A DNA stretch of 64,000 nt from Ipomoea triloba (lineage: Eukaryota > Streptophyta > Magnoliopsida > Solanales > Convolvulaceae). A program made the position numbers and the translations under genes. Where the stretch lies: contig NC_044930.1 in the NCBI RefSeq assembly GCF_003576645.1, positions 17,354,414 through 17,418,413 of the forward strand. The letters are read 5' to 3'. Shown here piece after piece: positions 1 to 11,775 of this stretch. Each line of letters starts with the position of its first letter. Position 1 is the first letter of the stretch. The notes below the pieces were generated by a model. The model ran no database searches. It was not told the DNA's origin and worked only from the letters and a program-made list of their open reading frames with translations.

Positions 1-263
1 TAGCATGCGTAATGATCAAAACATAGATAAAGAGAACATGCATAGATCATATGCGTACATAGTTAAACAAATAAGCAAATATGGTCACACAATAAATGTA
101 CACATATACCATAAAAAGTAACACATGCATACGTACGAAAATAACCAAAATAAGCAAATAATGCAATTAAAGCACAAATATAGATCATGCATTCGTAAAA
201 ATCACATAAAAATGCATAAAATAAACCATAAAATATGAGCTTATAGAATAGAGATAGTGATAC

Positions 264-944
264 TTAGCTCATTTCGATCATACCCATCTCGTGCCTTAGA
301 GTATTGAATCTTGATTCGCATAAAGGCTTCGTGAGAATATCGGCAATTTGACTTTCCGTGGGTATATACTCGATCTTTAAATCCTTCTTTTCAACGTGAT
401 CTCGGATAAAATGATGTCTTACGTCAATGTGTTTGGTACGCGAGTGAAGCACTGGATTTTGGGTAATCGCAATTGCACTAGTATTGTCACAGAAAATACT
501 AACGTCATTGCAATCGATCCCGTAATCTTTTAATTGTTGCTTCATCCATAAGATTTGCGCACAGCAACTCCCTGCTGCGATATATTCTGCTTCGGCTGTA
601 CTTGTTGCAATGGAGTTTTGTTTCTTGCTTAACCAAGAGACCAATCTTCCCCCTAAGAACTGGCATGTTCCTGAGGTACTTTTTCTGTCTATTTTGCACC
701 CTGCAAAATCTGCATCTGAAAATCCAGTTAGTTCAAAATACCCTGCAAAATCTGCATCTGAAAATCCAGTTAGTTCAAAATTACCTTCTTTGGGATACCA
801 TAATCCTACATTGATAGTTCCTTTGAGATAATTGGGATACCATAATCCTACATTGATAGTTCCTTTGAGATAATGGATAATCTTCTTGGTAGCTTGAAAA
901 TGACTTTCTTTTGGCTGTGATTGGAATCTAGCACATACACCCAC
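264..944 (-). pseudogene. Sirevirus (family B) RNase H fragment, first copy
   Basis: This is the C-terminal part of a Ty1/copia polyprotein: the end of RT followed by RNase H, which degrades the RNA of the RNA/DNA hybrid. The DADFAG motif, the TAEAEY block and the closing LTKPL box are visible, and the frame stops at 264. An in-frame stop lies just before the first Met, so it is a fragment of a longer frame. Two in-frame 14-residue repeats come from the 42 bp duplications and are absent from the second copy at 2070-2667. Here the frame runs through to the end, whereas the second copy has a 1-base insertion. Confidence 0.85.
698..873. repeat. Two 42 bp exact tandem duplications
   Basis: Units 698-739 and 740-781 are identical, as are units 790-831 and 832-873. 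Both have a 42 bp period and both are single in the sister copy near 2510-2600. They add 14 codons each to the RNase H frame. Confidence 0.9.
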
Positions 945-1475
945 TTAGTAAGATATATCGGGTCTACTCGCAGTGAGGTATGTTAGGAACATCATGTAAT
1001 AGGTTTTGATGATACCAACTGTTAAGTAGAAATCCCCAAGTCTCGATGCATAGGCAAAAACGCTGTAAGTTCGACAAGTAAACCAAGAGCGAAAATACAA
1101 CCGGGTAACTTTGAGCTCAACTCGGAAAATATTTAAGCTTGAGGGAAATTTGTTTGAACATCTTAGAAGTCTCGTGTGTTGTAATCATATAGACAGATCA
1201 GAAGAAGGCATGGGACAACACTGGAGGAATAAGGGTCTGCGAGACATCAACTAAGTCTCGAGACATAAGCAGAGTTCGAGAGGTAGGACCTCTCGATACA
1301 GTTATCCAGTTCGAGACATAAACAGAGTTCGAGAGATAGACCTCTCGATATTTGAGTTCGAGACATTAAGCAATCAAGATATCAACCTTGGTCTCGATAC
1401 ACTAACAATTCTCCAACAAAGCTGAATGACGGTCATACTTAAAGTCTGGAGAAGAAGAATATCATGGAGATGGAA

Positions 1476-1500
1476 NNNNNNNNNNNNNNNNNNNNNNNNN
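1476..1500. other. Assembly gap (25 N)
   Basis: Run of 25 N. Sequence to the left is the start of a family A LTR. Sequence to the right is the 3' non-coding region of the family B element, so the join is not contiguous DNA. Confidence 0.99.
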
Positions 1501-2069
1501 ATGGATAAGGAAATTCGATGCATTTATAAGGTAGGATACATCAAATCACATATTCAATTTAAAGCTGACAAGGTAGGAAAACATTCTTCACAAAGTAAAT
1601 GCAATCAGATAAGAAAGTCAATAAATTTTGTCAGGTAGCAGTTCTAGGAAATGTAAATTTCCTATCAGTAAAAAAACATGAAACCTACTACATAAAACCA
1701 AAAGCATAAGGACAAAACACGTAAACCATTTCTCATGAGTCATGCATGGCAAGTAGGACAATTTTAAATACTGAGCAAATATTACACAACCTACTAACAG
1801 TAACACATAAATAAAAGTCTAGCATGCGTAATGATTAAAACATAGATAAAGAGAACATGCATAGATCATATGCGTACATTAAACAATAAGCAAATATGGT
1901 CACACAATAAATGTAACATATACCATAAAAGTAACACATGCATACGTACGAAAATAACAAATAAGCTAACAATTAAAGCACAAATATAGATCATGCATAC
2001 GTAAAAATCACATAAAAATGCATAAAATAAACCATAAAATATGAGCTTATAGAATAGAGATAGTGATAC
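1501..2069 (-). other. 3' untranslated internal region of Sirevirus B
   Basis: A-rich sequence downstream of the RNase H stop of the minus-strand copia element. From 1820 it matches 1-263. No open frame that I can support lies here. The env-like region that follows pol in the plus-strand Sirevirus at 46-52 kb is not seen here. Confidence 0.6.
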
Positions 2070-2667
2070 TTAGCTCATTTCGATCATACCCATCTCGTGC
2101 CTTAGAGTATTGAATCTTGATTCGCATAAAGGCTTCGTGAGAATATCGGCAATTTGACTTTCCGTGGGTATATACTCGATCTTTAAATCCTTCTTTTCAA
2201 CGTGATCTCGGATAAAATGATGTCTTACGTCAATGTGTTTGGTACGCGAGTGAAAGCACTGGATTTTGGGTAATCGCAATTGCACTAGTATTGTCACAGA
2301 AAATACTAACGTCATTGCAATCGATCCCGTAATCTTTTAATTGTTGCTTCATCCATAAGATTTGCGCACAACAACTCCCTGCTGCGATATATTCTGCTTC
2401 GGCTGTACTTGTTGCAATGGAGTTTTGTTTCTTGCTAAACCAAGAGACCAATCTTCCCCCTAAGAACTGGCATGTTCCTGAGGTACTTTTTCTGTCTATT
2501 TTGCACCCTGCAAAATCTGCATCTGAAAATCCAGTTAGTTCAAAATTACCTTCTTTGGGATACCATAATCCTACATTGATAGTTCCTTTGAGATAATGGA
2601 TAATCTTCTTGGTAGCTTGAAAATGACTTTCTTTTGGCTGTGATTGGAATCTAGCACATACACCCAC
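2070..2667 (-). pseudogene. Sirevirus (family B) RNase H fragment, second copy
   Basis: Same RNase H segment as 264-944 without the 42 bp duplications. A single extra A near 2252 shifts the frame after the QNPVL block, so the reading continues in another frame to the stop at 2070. Upstream, the YLTASRPDIS block runs into an in-frame stop and then, across the AGGTA target site, into a solo LTR. The missing upstream RT continues on the far side of that LTR at 4387. The frame matches across the insertion, so the solo LTR split a once continuous pol. Confidence 0.85.
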
Positions 2668-2703
2668 TTAGTAAGATATATCGGGTCTACTCGCAGTGAG
2701 GTA

Positions 2704-4381
2704 TGTTAGGAACATCATGTAATAGGTTTTGATGATACCAACTGTTAAGTAGAAATCCCCAAGTCTCGATGCATAGGCAAAAACGCTGTAAGTTCGACAA
2801 GTAAACCAAGAGCGAAAATACAACCGGGTAACTTTGAGCTCAACTCGGAAAATATTTAAGCTTGAGGGAAATTTGTTTGAACATCTTAGAAGTCTCGTGT
2901 GTTGTAATCATATAGACAGATCAGAAGAAGGCATGGGACAACACTGGAGGAATAAGGGTCTGCGAGACATCAACTAAGTCTCGAGACATAAGCAGAGTTC
3001 GAGAGGTAGGACCTCTCGATACAGTTATCCAGTTCGAGACATAAACAGAGTTCGAGAGATAGACCTCTCGATATTTGAGTTCGAGACATTAAGCAATCAA
3101 GATATCAACCTTGGTCTCGATACACTAACAATTCTCCAACAAAGCTGAATGACGGTCATACTTAAAGTCTGGAGAAGAAGAATATCATGGAGATGGAACA
3201 ATGAAGAGGTGCCGAACGTGAAGATTTCAAAATGGGCGGAAATGGATGACACGTCAGATTTCCACCACAAACGGTCAAAAGGTGCACCAATGCTGAAGTG
3301 GTCTGATTCCCTACAAACAAGGAATAATGGGAATATAAAAAGAGTAACTTTTACCAAAAGACGAAAGTGGAGCATGGACTCAAGAAAAGTGAACTATGGA
3401 ACATTCACTACAAGACAAAGAGGTTCAAGTTACAAGATCACCACTCCATGAAATATGCTGAAAATATGCAAGACCCATGATCAGCATGGGAGACAAATTT
3501 CAAACGGAATAATTTTCCCTCCAACGGAATTATTCCTCTACTCTCATATATAAGGACGTAAAGACACAAAAGGAAAAAAAAAGGGAAGTGAAGGGGTTCG
3601 AAATTCTTAAGAAGTGTCAGTCTAAAACGTTCAAGTGCAAGTGCTCAACTTGGAATATCATCCTGATATTCAAAATAGCGAGAAAACACATCTTAGTGTT
3701 TCAAGAGAGTTACAAAGCTTAAACTGTTATACATCCAGAAGGTGACCAAAGCTGCTCTACATCGAAGTTGATTCAACGATAGCTTGTGGTCAGATTGGAG
3801 CCTGTTACATTCAACTGTGACAACCAAAAACACCTTGCTTTGGATTAAGCAAGAGAGGTGGAGTAACCTGGCAGCTGTCCGAGTGAAAGAAACCTGAGGC
3901 TTGACGCGGGCTTGGTGATCAAAGGTCAAGTGCTCGAGAGGTGGAGTAACAAGAAGCGGGGCGAAAAACCTGAGGCTTGAGGCGGGCTTCGTGATCAAAG
4001 CTCAAGCGCTCGATATTGTACTAAATAAGGGAAGTTTTTAGTGCAATCCTTCTAGGGAGTTTCTGGAAGAAGAGTGGACGTAGGCGGGTTGGCCGAACCA
4101 CTTAAAAATCTCTCTTGCATTTACTTACTGTTTTTATCTCTCGCTAACCTCTCGATTGCACTGCATATAAACGCACTTCTCGAACTAACTCAAACTCGTG
4201 CTAACTAAAAGGGGATAACATTTCCGCTGCGCATAAAACTTTGTCTTCACCTCGTGAGGTATCGAACCTAAACATCCTAAGTTCAATACACACGAGAGGT
4301 TGAAAAGATTTGCAAAATCTTATACAAGTCTATTCACCCCCCCCCCCTCTAGACTTGTACCCCATCCCCTTGGGACCAACA
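2704..4381 (+). mobile_element. Solo LTR of Sirevirus family A
   Basis: The LTR runs from TGTTAGGAAC to GGGACCAACA (1678 bp) and is flanked by the 5 bp target-site duplication AGGTA at 2699-2703 and 4382-4386. It matches the LTRs of the plus-strand Sirevirus at 40276-55629. A TATA-like ATATATAAGG lies near 3547, and a pyrimidine tract precedes the conserved 3' end near 4335. No internal sequence is present, so it is the product of LTR-LTR recombination. It is the most complete LTR of this family in the window. Confidence 0.92.
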
Positions 4382-4386
4382 AGGTA

Positions 4387-6045
4387 TAGTAGAGAACCAA
4401 TCATTCCTCGATATTTCGTTTGCTCGACATCTTTTCCTTCATCATCTTTGTCCAATCTAAGTGTTGTACTCATCGGTATTTTGACTGAGCCTTTTCCTTC
4501 CATGCCAAATTTCTTTATAAGATCTTTTGTGTATTTGGCCTAGTTGATGAAGATTCCTTCCTTTAGTTGTCTGACTTGTAGTCCAAGGAAGTAATTTAGT
4601 TCTCCCATCATGCTCATTTCGAATCTGTTCTGCATAAGTTTAGAAAATTTCTCACACAAGGATTTATCAGTACTTCCAAATATAATATCATCAACATAAA
4701 TTTGTACCAATAAAATATGATTATTTTCTTGAATTCCATAAATTTGTACCAATAAAATATGATTATTTTCTTGAATTCTAAAAATTTGTACCAATAAAAT
4801 ATGATTATTTTCTTGAATTCTAAATAAGGTTTTGTATAAAATATGATTATTTTCTTGAATTCTAAATAAGGTTTTGTTAACAAGACCTTTGGTAAAACCA
4901 CAACTAATTAAGAACATTGACAGAGTGTCATACCAACGCCTTCTTTAGTTTATAGACCTTATCAACGTCACCTTTTACCTCAAAACCGGGTGGTTGTTCC
5001 ACGTAGACTTCCTCTTCAAGTAGTCCGTTTAGAAATGCACTTTTCACGTCCATTTGGTAGACCGTGAAATTCTTGTATGCTGCGTAGGCTAGAAAAATTC
5101 GTATTGCTTCGAGTCGTGCAACTGGGGCGAATGTTTCATCAAAATCAATTCCTTTTTCTTATGAATAGCCCTTTGCAACTAGCCTCGCCTTATTCCTAAC
5201 AATGATTCCATCTTCATTTGCTTTGTTCCTAAAGACCCATTTTGTTCCAATAACGTTATGATCTTTTGGTCTAGGAACAAGTTCCCATACGTCATTCCTT
5301 GTGAACTGATTTAGCTCCTCTTGCATGGCCTCAATCCAGCTTGAATCACTTAGAGCTTCATCTATTTCTTTTGGTTCAATCTGAGATAGAAAACACGCAA
5401 ATAATGTGTCTCGTGCAGCTGATCTTGTTTTCACGCCTTCTTGCAAATTTCCAATAATCAGATCTTGTGGATGACTCCTTAGCCACTTTCTATCAGGTTG
5501 GAAAAACTCTTGGACGTTGGTAGTGGGTAGAGGTTGACTTGTACGTGTAGATTCATCATGAATAGCTTGGTCAGCCTCATCCTCACTTTGAATATTCATG
5601 TGGTTAACCTCATCCTCAAAATTTGTCTCATTAATGAGGTTAGCCTCATCACCAACATGAATTACTTCATTTCTAGAGTCAGCCTCGTCTCTCCTAGTGA
5701 GTGTCACGTCCACTTCTTGAATTTTGGAATTATTAAGTTCCAATTCACTTATTCCCTGCAAGATCTCAATCTCAGATGATTCATTAGTCTCAAATAAATT
5801 ATTTGGCACATTTTTACCAATATTCGAAACATCTGCTTCCTTGCTTTTTGTTGATTCGTCAAATACAACATGTATTGATTCTTCAACCACCAATATTGAT
5901 TTGTTGAATACTCTGAATGCTCTGCTGGTGGAAGAATATCCCAAAAATATTGCTTCATCTGCACGCTCATCAAATGTTTTCAGATGTGTTTTACCATTGA
6001 TAAGAACAACACATTTGCATCCAAAAATATGAAAATAACTAAGGT
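4387..6045 (-). pseudogene. Sirevirus B integrase C-terminus and reverse transcriptase, first copy
   Basis: Read on the minus strand, 6045 to about 5500 is the integrase C-terminal region (FGCKCVVLINGK, then FLGYSS). An acidic spacer rich in DEAD/DEAN/DEVN and the RT N-terminus (VIGTKWVFRNK, RLVAKGYS) follow. An in-frame stop (5159-5161, TAA where relatives have Gln) breaks the frame at the RT start. Next comes the RT core with the intact catalytic motif YVDD near 4690. A deletion near 4930 removes the usual YGLKQAPRA block and shifts frame. The segment before YVDD is expanded by three 42 bp duplications. At 6046-6050 the gene is cut by a gypsy-type LTR whose other side resumes at 10701. Confidence 0.88.
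4701..4878. repeat. 42 bp tandem duplications just upstream of RT YVDD
   Basis: The same word starts at 4701, 4743 and 4785, and an overlapping word recurs at 4794 and 4836. All intervals are 42 bp. The second assembly copy (6290-6380) has the segment once. The translated product looks like an in-frame repeat of the block before the RT active site, but I read it as an assembly effect. Confidence 0.9.
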
Positions 6046-7760
6046 TAGGTTGTAACACCCCCAAAAACGGCCTATTTTTTTTTTCTTATTTTCACCAATT
6101 AATTACGTAATTCTTAAAACAAAACTTAGAATGCGGAAGTTTTTCAAAATCTTATTGAGGGCATTACCGTCACACTTAGGCAACCACAATACCTAAGTGC
6201 TAAGGCTAACATAAATAAAACCAAAACAAAAGAGAATTACAATCCTCAACGTAGTCTTTAACAACATAACACATATTAAAGTTCTTAANCAACATAAATT
6301 TGTACCAATAAAATATGATTATTTTCTTGAATTCTAAATAAGGTTTTGTTAACAAGACCTTTGGTAAAACCACAACTAATTAAGAACATTGACAGAGTGT
6401 CATACCAACGCCTTCTTTAGTTTATAGACCTTATCAACGTCACCTTTTACCTCAAAACCGGGTGGTTGTTCCACGTAGACTTCCTCTTCAAGTAGTCCGT
6501 TTAGAAATGCACTTTTCACGTCCATTTGGTAGACCGTGAAATTCTTGTATGCTGCGTAGGCTAGAAAAATTCGTATTGCTTCGAGTCGTGCAACTGGGGC
6601 GAATGTTTCATCAAAATCAATTCCTTTTTCTTATGAATAGCCCTTTGCAACTAGCCTCGCCTTATTCCTAACAATGATTCCATCTTCATTTGCTTTGTTC
6701 CTAAAGACCCATTTTGTTCCAATAACGTTATGATCTTTTGGTCTAGGAACAAGTTCCCATACGTCATTCCTTGTGAACTGATTTAGCTCCTCTTGCATGG
6801 CCTCAATCCAGCTTGAATCACTTAGAGCTTCATCTATTTCTTTTGGTTCAATCTGAGATAGAAAACACGCAAATAATGTGTCTCGTGCAGCTGATCTTGT
6901 TTTCACGCCTTCTTGCAAATTTCCAATAATCAGATCTTGTGGATGACTCCTTAGCCACTTTCTATCAGGTTGGAAAAACTCTTGGACGTTGGTAGTGGGT
7001 AGAGGTTGACTTGTACGTGTAGATTCATCATGAATAGCTTGGTCAGCCTCATCCTCACTTTGAATATTCATGTGGTTAACCTCATCCTCAAAATTTGTCT
7101 CATTAATGAGGTTAGCCTCATCACCAACATGAATTACTTCATTTCTAGAGTCAGCCTCGTCTCTCCTAGTGAGTGTCACGTCCACTTCTTGAATTTTGGA
7201 ATTATTAAGTTCCAATTCACTTATTCCCTGCAAGATCTCAATCTCAGATGATTCATTAGTCTCAAATAAATTATTTGGCACATTTTTACCAATATTCGAA
7301 ACATCTGCTTCCTTGCTTTTTGTTGATTCGTCAAATACAACATGTATTGATTCTTCAACCACCAATATTGATTTGTTGAATACTCTGAATGCTCTGCTGG
7401 TGGAAGAATATCCCAAAAATATTGCTTCATCTGCACGCTCATCAAATGTTTTCAGATGTGTTTTACCATTGATAAGAACAACACATTTGCATCCAAAAAT
7501 ATGAAAATAACTAAGGTTAGGTTGTAACACCCCCAAAAACGGCCTATTTTTTTTTTCTTATTTTCACCAATTAATTACGTAATTCTTAAAACAAAACTTA
7601 GAATGCGGAAGTTTTTCAAAATCTTATTGAGGGCATTACCGTCACACTTAGGCAACCACAATACCTAAGTGCTAAGGCTAACATAAATAAAACCAAAACA
7701 AAAGAGAATTACAATCCTCAACGTAGTCTTTAACAACATAACACATATTAAAGTTCTTAA
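4856..7760. repeat. Direct repeat of about 1.43 kb abutting a single N (6289)
   Basis: Sequence from about 4856 to 6288 recurs from about 6328 to 7760 at an offset of 1472 bp with no difference that I noticed. The first copy ends at the lone N at 6289, and the second starts just after it and continues into new sequence. The pattern fits two overlapping contigs joined without merging. The first 238 bp of the gypsy LTR (6051-6288) is therefore present twice. Confidence 0.88.
6290..7517 (-). pseudogene. Sirevirus B integrase C-terminus and RT, second copy
   Basis: A repeat of the 4387-6045 segment, without the 42 bp expansions at its RT end. It contains the same 301-codon frame (6631-7536), whose last codons at the high-coordinate end run into the gypsy LTR. 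It also has the same stop at the RT start and the same deletion near 6400. It ends at the TAGGT target site (7518-7522). It is probably not an independent gene copy. Confidence 0.85.
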
Positions 7761-10370
7761 TGTTCATAACATTTATTTCTAAATCCTCCAAAGCATCACG
7801 TTCTATCGCTCTCATAGCAGCATACTTCACCATATTTCTATATCACCTGTTACTCATTTAGAGATTTCAAAACATAATAAGAAAGTAAGGGGTTAGCATA
7901 ACATGCTAAGTAAGGGACTACTTGCCCCGAAAGTAAAATATATATATATATTTTGAAATCATACTTTACCATTTTCAAAGCTTGGCTGCCATGCCATAAT
8001 TCAGAAAATTCAATAAAAATATTAGGTAAAGTAAAAACATATGGAACTTTTTCAAAATATCATCACTTATAAAATTTTCTTATAACTTTATTTTTATGCC
8101 ACACTTGCACACCATAAAATACATATGGAAGCACATCAATCACACATAAATGGGACAGGGTCCTTTATTTTTAGGCTCTAGTGAACGGTGCTTCCCACAC
8201 AACCGAACACTCTTCACATTTCCCATTTCTAATGGAAACCGGACTCTAACCTTAAGTGTGCACACCCCCGAATGAGGATTCCAAGCCTCAACGGGAAGTT
8301 ACCAACCCTAGTAGCCAGGATAAGGTTTCTACTGACTACTCCTGAAATTAGGGTACACAGACCCGCCTCAACAGGACACACCATAGTGCCCTAGTACCCG
8401 AGGATTGTTCCTTACGGGCACTCCTCAATTCATAAAATAATTCCAATCAAATATTCACAATTTCACATAGCTTCCATAACTTGAAAAATATTTAGTTTGA
8501 ATACTTTTTAGCATCATAAATAAAATAATAATTTGCAAGGTAATACTTTGGTTAAAAACCTCACTTTGCTCACAACACCTTAGTTCTCAATCTTTCAAAG
8601 TAATATTTTTAGGAAAAAAAAAATCCATACTTAGCATAAAAGCTTGCTCATAGGTTCCATAGTAATTTTATAAAAATAAATTCATACTTGGGCCAACCCA
8701 ACTCAAATTTCACAAGAAGGCTAAAATCAACACTTTGTCACATTTCATCCTTTGCAATAATTTCATAAAAATCATAAGACTTACTTATGATCACATATCA
8801 CACAATTGGTATTTTATAATACAGACACATAATTAACGTAAAACAATCATTACTCAATACCATTACAAAATATACTTGTATTGCATGAGTATTGTAATAT
8901 ATATACATATTTCCAATAAAGCAATCCTGCGTCATTCATTAATAAACTCTTAACAATAATAATATAAATAAATATCATAAGATTATGTACATACTACTAT
9001 CTACGGCATCATATAATATTACTATTATTATTTATTTTATTTTTTTAAATATAAACCACCGTACGTACTTATATATAATAAACTATATAAATAATTTTTT
9101 TTTTACACACTACCGTACTACATAAAATTTAATAAATAAATATTTTTTTTATAATAACTATAATACGTATCCATAAACACATACACTAATTATATATATA
9201 CTTTTAGATACACACCATACGTATATAGTAGACATATATATATATACGTACGTATATAGCAAAGCAATCATATATATTTTTTATATATACATAAACTACC
9301 GTACGTACATATTTATAATAAAAGAAAGTATATATATATATATTTTTTTTTGTTATATATAAGAATACACGCACACAGAATCACACATATATATATATTT
9401 ATATTTATATTTTTTTTTCCACATAGTGTACACGTATGTATACTAAAACATACAAATATATACATAGATATTTAGAATATACACACATACGTATCAGTAT
9501 GTATAAAAGAATTTTATAAAATAGAGTTTTAATAAAGATATTCCAAAAATTTTCTTGAAATCAAGGTGGTATGAACTACTTGGGTAATCAAACAAATTAA
9601 CAATTTCCTCATAAGAACAACACATGATCATACATAAAATATCATCCACCAAGTAGAACAATACCTAAAATTAAAGGGCAAGCAAGGAGAGTAAAATCCA
9701 CTTACTTGGAAACTGTAGGTATACCCTAGAAAATCCTCTTCTAACCCTTGTTGATTTGATCCACCACCTCTACTAGCAACAATTTTCCACCAACCAAAAT
9801 ACACAAGGAAAATTTCCTATAAGATACACATATATAAACTAACTCTAGAATTATAACTATAATATAACACTTACTTATCAAGACTTTGCTTCCCAAGATG
9901 GATTTCAATCAAAAGAAAGAAGAAGAAGGATTTTTTTTTTTTCGTTTGTGATGTTTTCTTCGGCCAAGAGAAAGAGGAGAGAGGAAGACTAGATAAATAT
10001 TCCCCCCTTTGAATGAGAATAAATAGGATAGAATCACTAATTTGAAAACTCTCAATCACTCTCTTGTAACTCCCAATCTAGAGATTTATGATAATAAAAA
10101 AGATAATAATTTGATAGGATAAAAAATCTTGATTTGATATGGATTATATATATATGTATCATATATACGGCTAACACACACATATATATATATATAAATA
10201 AATCATGGTTTGTATAGATTAATTCTATAATTAATACAAATATATAGGTTCACACTTAAATATATATATGTTAATATAAACGTACACATCTATCTATATA
10301 TATATACACGTACATATCATATTTATATATATATATTATATATATATCATAACACATGCATAATTATATA

Positions 10371-10412
<42 letters not shown>

Positions 10413-10695
10413 CATACCATACATACGTATATAAGTATATATAATATTAAAAATTAATTTATACATATATATCACCTAATTCAAGAAAAGAAATATTATA
10501 ATTATAATAATATTCTAGGTAGTTTAACAACTAGTTGGTCCAAACGAATAGAGTTTGTAATTCCAATGGATATGAACATGAGAGTAGACTTCAATGAACA
10601 TGGACTAGGGACCAAAAGAATATTGGAAGAGAATTAGGGATAATTTTGGAATTTCAACTAGATGGAAAATAGAAGCAAAAATCTCGGGTATCACA
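7523..10695 (-). mobile_element. Gypsy-type solo LTR (about 3.2 kb) inside Sirevirus B integrase
   Basis: The ends are TGTAACACCC and GGGTATCACA, so both strands read TG..CA. They are flanked by the 5 bp duplication TAGGT (7518-7522 and 10696-10700). Removing the insert and one TAGGT brings the integrase blocks ELWKGRKP and NLSYFHIFGC into the same frame. The long LTR and the TGTGATACCC start on the minus strand resemble Tekay/Del-type gypsy LTRs, like the element at 27283-40259. No gag or pol is present. About 8900-10500 is very AT-rich with (TA)n runs, the longest near 10376-10405. I see no gene here. Confidence 0.85.
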
Positions 10696-10700
10696 TAGGT

Positions 10701-11770
10701 TTTCTCCCTTTCCAAAGTTCATATGGCATCTTGTTGTGCAGCTTGTGAATCATGCTTCTATTTTGAGTATAGCAAGCAGTGTTGATAGCTTCTGCCCAAA
10801 AACGTTTCGGTAGATCGGCGGTCGTAATCATAACTCGTGCGGCTTCTTTAAACGTTCTATTTCTTCTTTCGGCTACACTGTTTTGTTGCGGCGTTCTTGC
10901 GGCTGATAGTTGATGTATGATTCCTTGAGAATTGCAATAAGCTTGGATCACACCATTCACGAACTCTGTACCCTGGTCGGTACGGATTTTGACTAATTTG
11001 ACTTCTTTTTCATTTTGAAGTTGCTTGAGTAGTTCTGGCAGCTTTTTCTCCACTTCATTCTTTTTGTTGAGAAATATTGTCCATGTGTACCTGGAAAAAT
11101 CATCAACAACAACAAGAGTATATTTCTTACTACTTATACTTACTGGGTCTACTGGACCAAATAGATCCATGTGTAGTAGACTAAGAGGTCTTGAGCTTGA
11201 TTCGTGGGTTTTGGACTTGAACGAAGATTTGATTTGCTTTCCTCTTTGACACGCATCGCAAATTTGATCTTTCTTGTACGTGATGTTGGGTAGTCCTTTG
11301 ACTAGATTTTTCGTTGCTAGCTTGTTGATCGTCTTGAAGTTCAAATGATTTAACTTCTTGTGCCATTCCCAAAACGTGATGCTTGAATTGTTTGCCACTA
11401 AGCATACTGTATCTTTTGTAGTGCTCCAATTCACAACATACATATTTCTCTTTCTCGTTCCTTCAAGTATGACTTCTCCGGTTGATTCGTTCTTCACTTG
11501 GCTTTTGTCTTTGAAGAATTCCACAAGATATCCTTTGTCACAAAATTGACTTGTACTCAACAAGTTGAATTTTAGACCTTCCACATAGGATACATCTTCT
11601 ATTTTCAATCAGTTTCGTACTATCGTTCCGATTCCTTTTGTTGAACCATATCGATCGTTTCCTCTGAATACGACTTTTGGTCCTTCGATGGATTTGAAAT
11701 TAACAAGACTAGATTTGTTTCCAGTCATGTGCCGTGAACATCCACTATCGAAGTACCAAACCTCCTGCAA
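10701..11770 (-). pseudogene. Sirevirus B protease end and integrase N-terminal half
   Basis: The minus-strand frame 11608-10691 encodes the GAG-pre-integrase region and integrase core of a copia polyprotein. The HHCC zinc finger is visible (EWHKKLNHL, then CDAC), followed by the catalytic aspartates in MDLFGPV and IRTDQGTEF and the glutamate after PQQNSVAE. Upstream, about 11609-11770 carries the protease active site DSGCSRHMTG in another frame, so the protease-integrase join has decayed. The frame is cut after ELWKGRKP by the gypsy LTR at 10695 and resumes at 7517/6045. Protein length and order match Sirevirus pol. Confidence 0.88.
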
Positions 11771-11775
11771 AATAT

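Larger units (their letters stand above)
1..1475. repeat. Duplicated contig end (copy of 1820-3198)
   Basis: This block repeats 1820-3198 almost base for base: the same A-rich non-coding lead, the same RNase H coding stretch, the same AGGTA target site and the same first part of an LTR. It stops at a run of Ns. It is about 96 bp longer than its twin, mostly because of two 42 bp tandem duplications (698-781 and 790-873). A real tandem duplication would not be expected to end exactly at a gap, so unmerged contig ends or two haplotypes placed in series is the likelier explanation. Confidence 0.85.

Noticed and set aside
1..3198. The pair 1-1475 and 1820-3198 as LTRs of one element
   Set aside because: Both contain RNase H coding sequence and the same solo-LTR junction, and one stops at a gap. 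They are duplicated contig sequence.
4540..4917. Apparent in-frame repeats before the RT YVDD motif as a novel RT variant
   Set aside because: The period is exactly 42 bp, as at unrelated sites, and the sister copy at 6290-6380 has a single unit. Best explained by assembly.
5534..6032. Plus-strand ORFs opposite the Sirevirus B pol (also 7006-7504)
   Set aside because: Antisense shadows of the integrase/RT spacer. The minus-strand frame carries recognised domains.
9871..10059. 62-codon minus-strand ORF in the gypsy solo LTR
   Set aside because: Low-complexity Ser/Phe/Lys text in AT-rich LTR DNA, with no motif and no conservation evidence.
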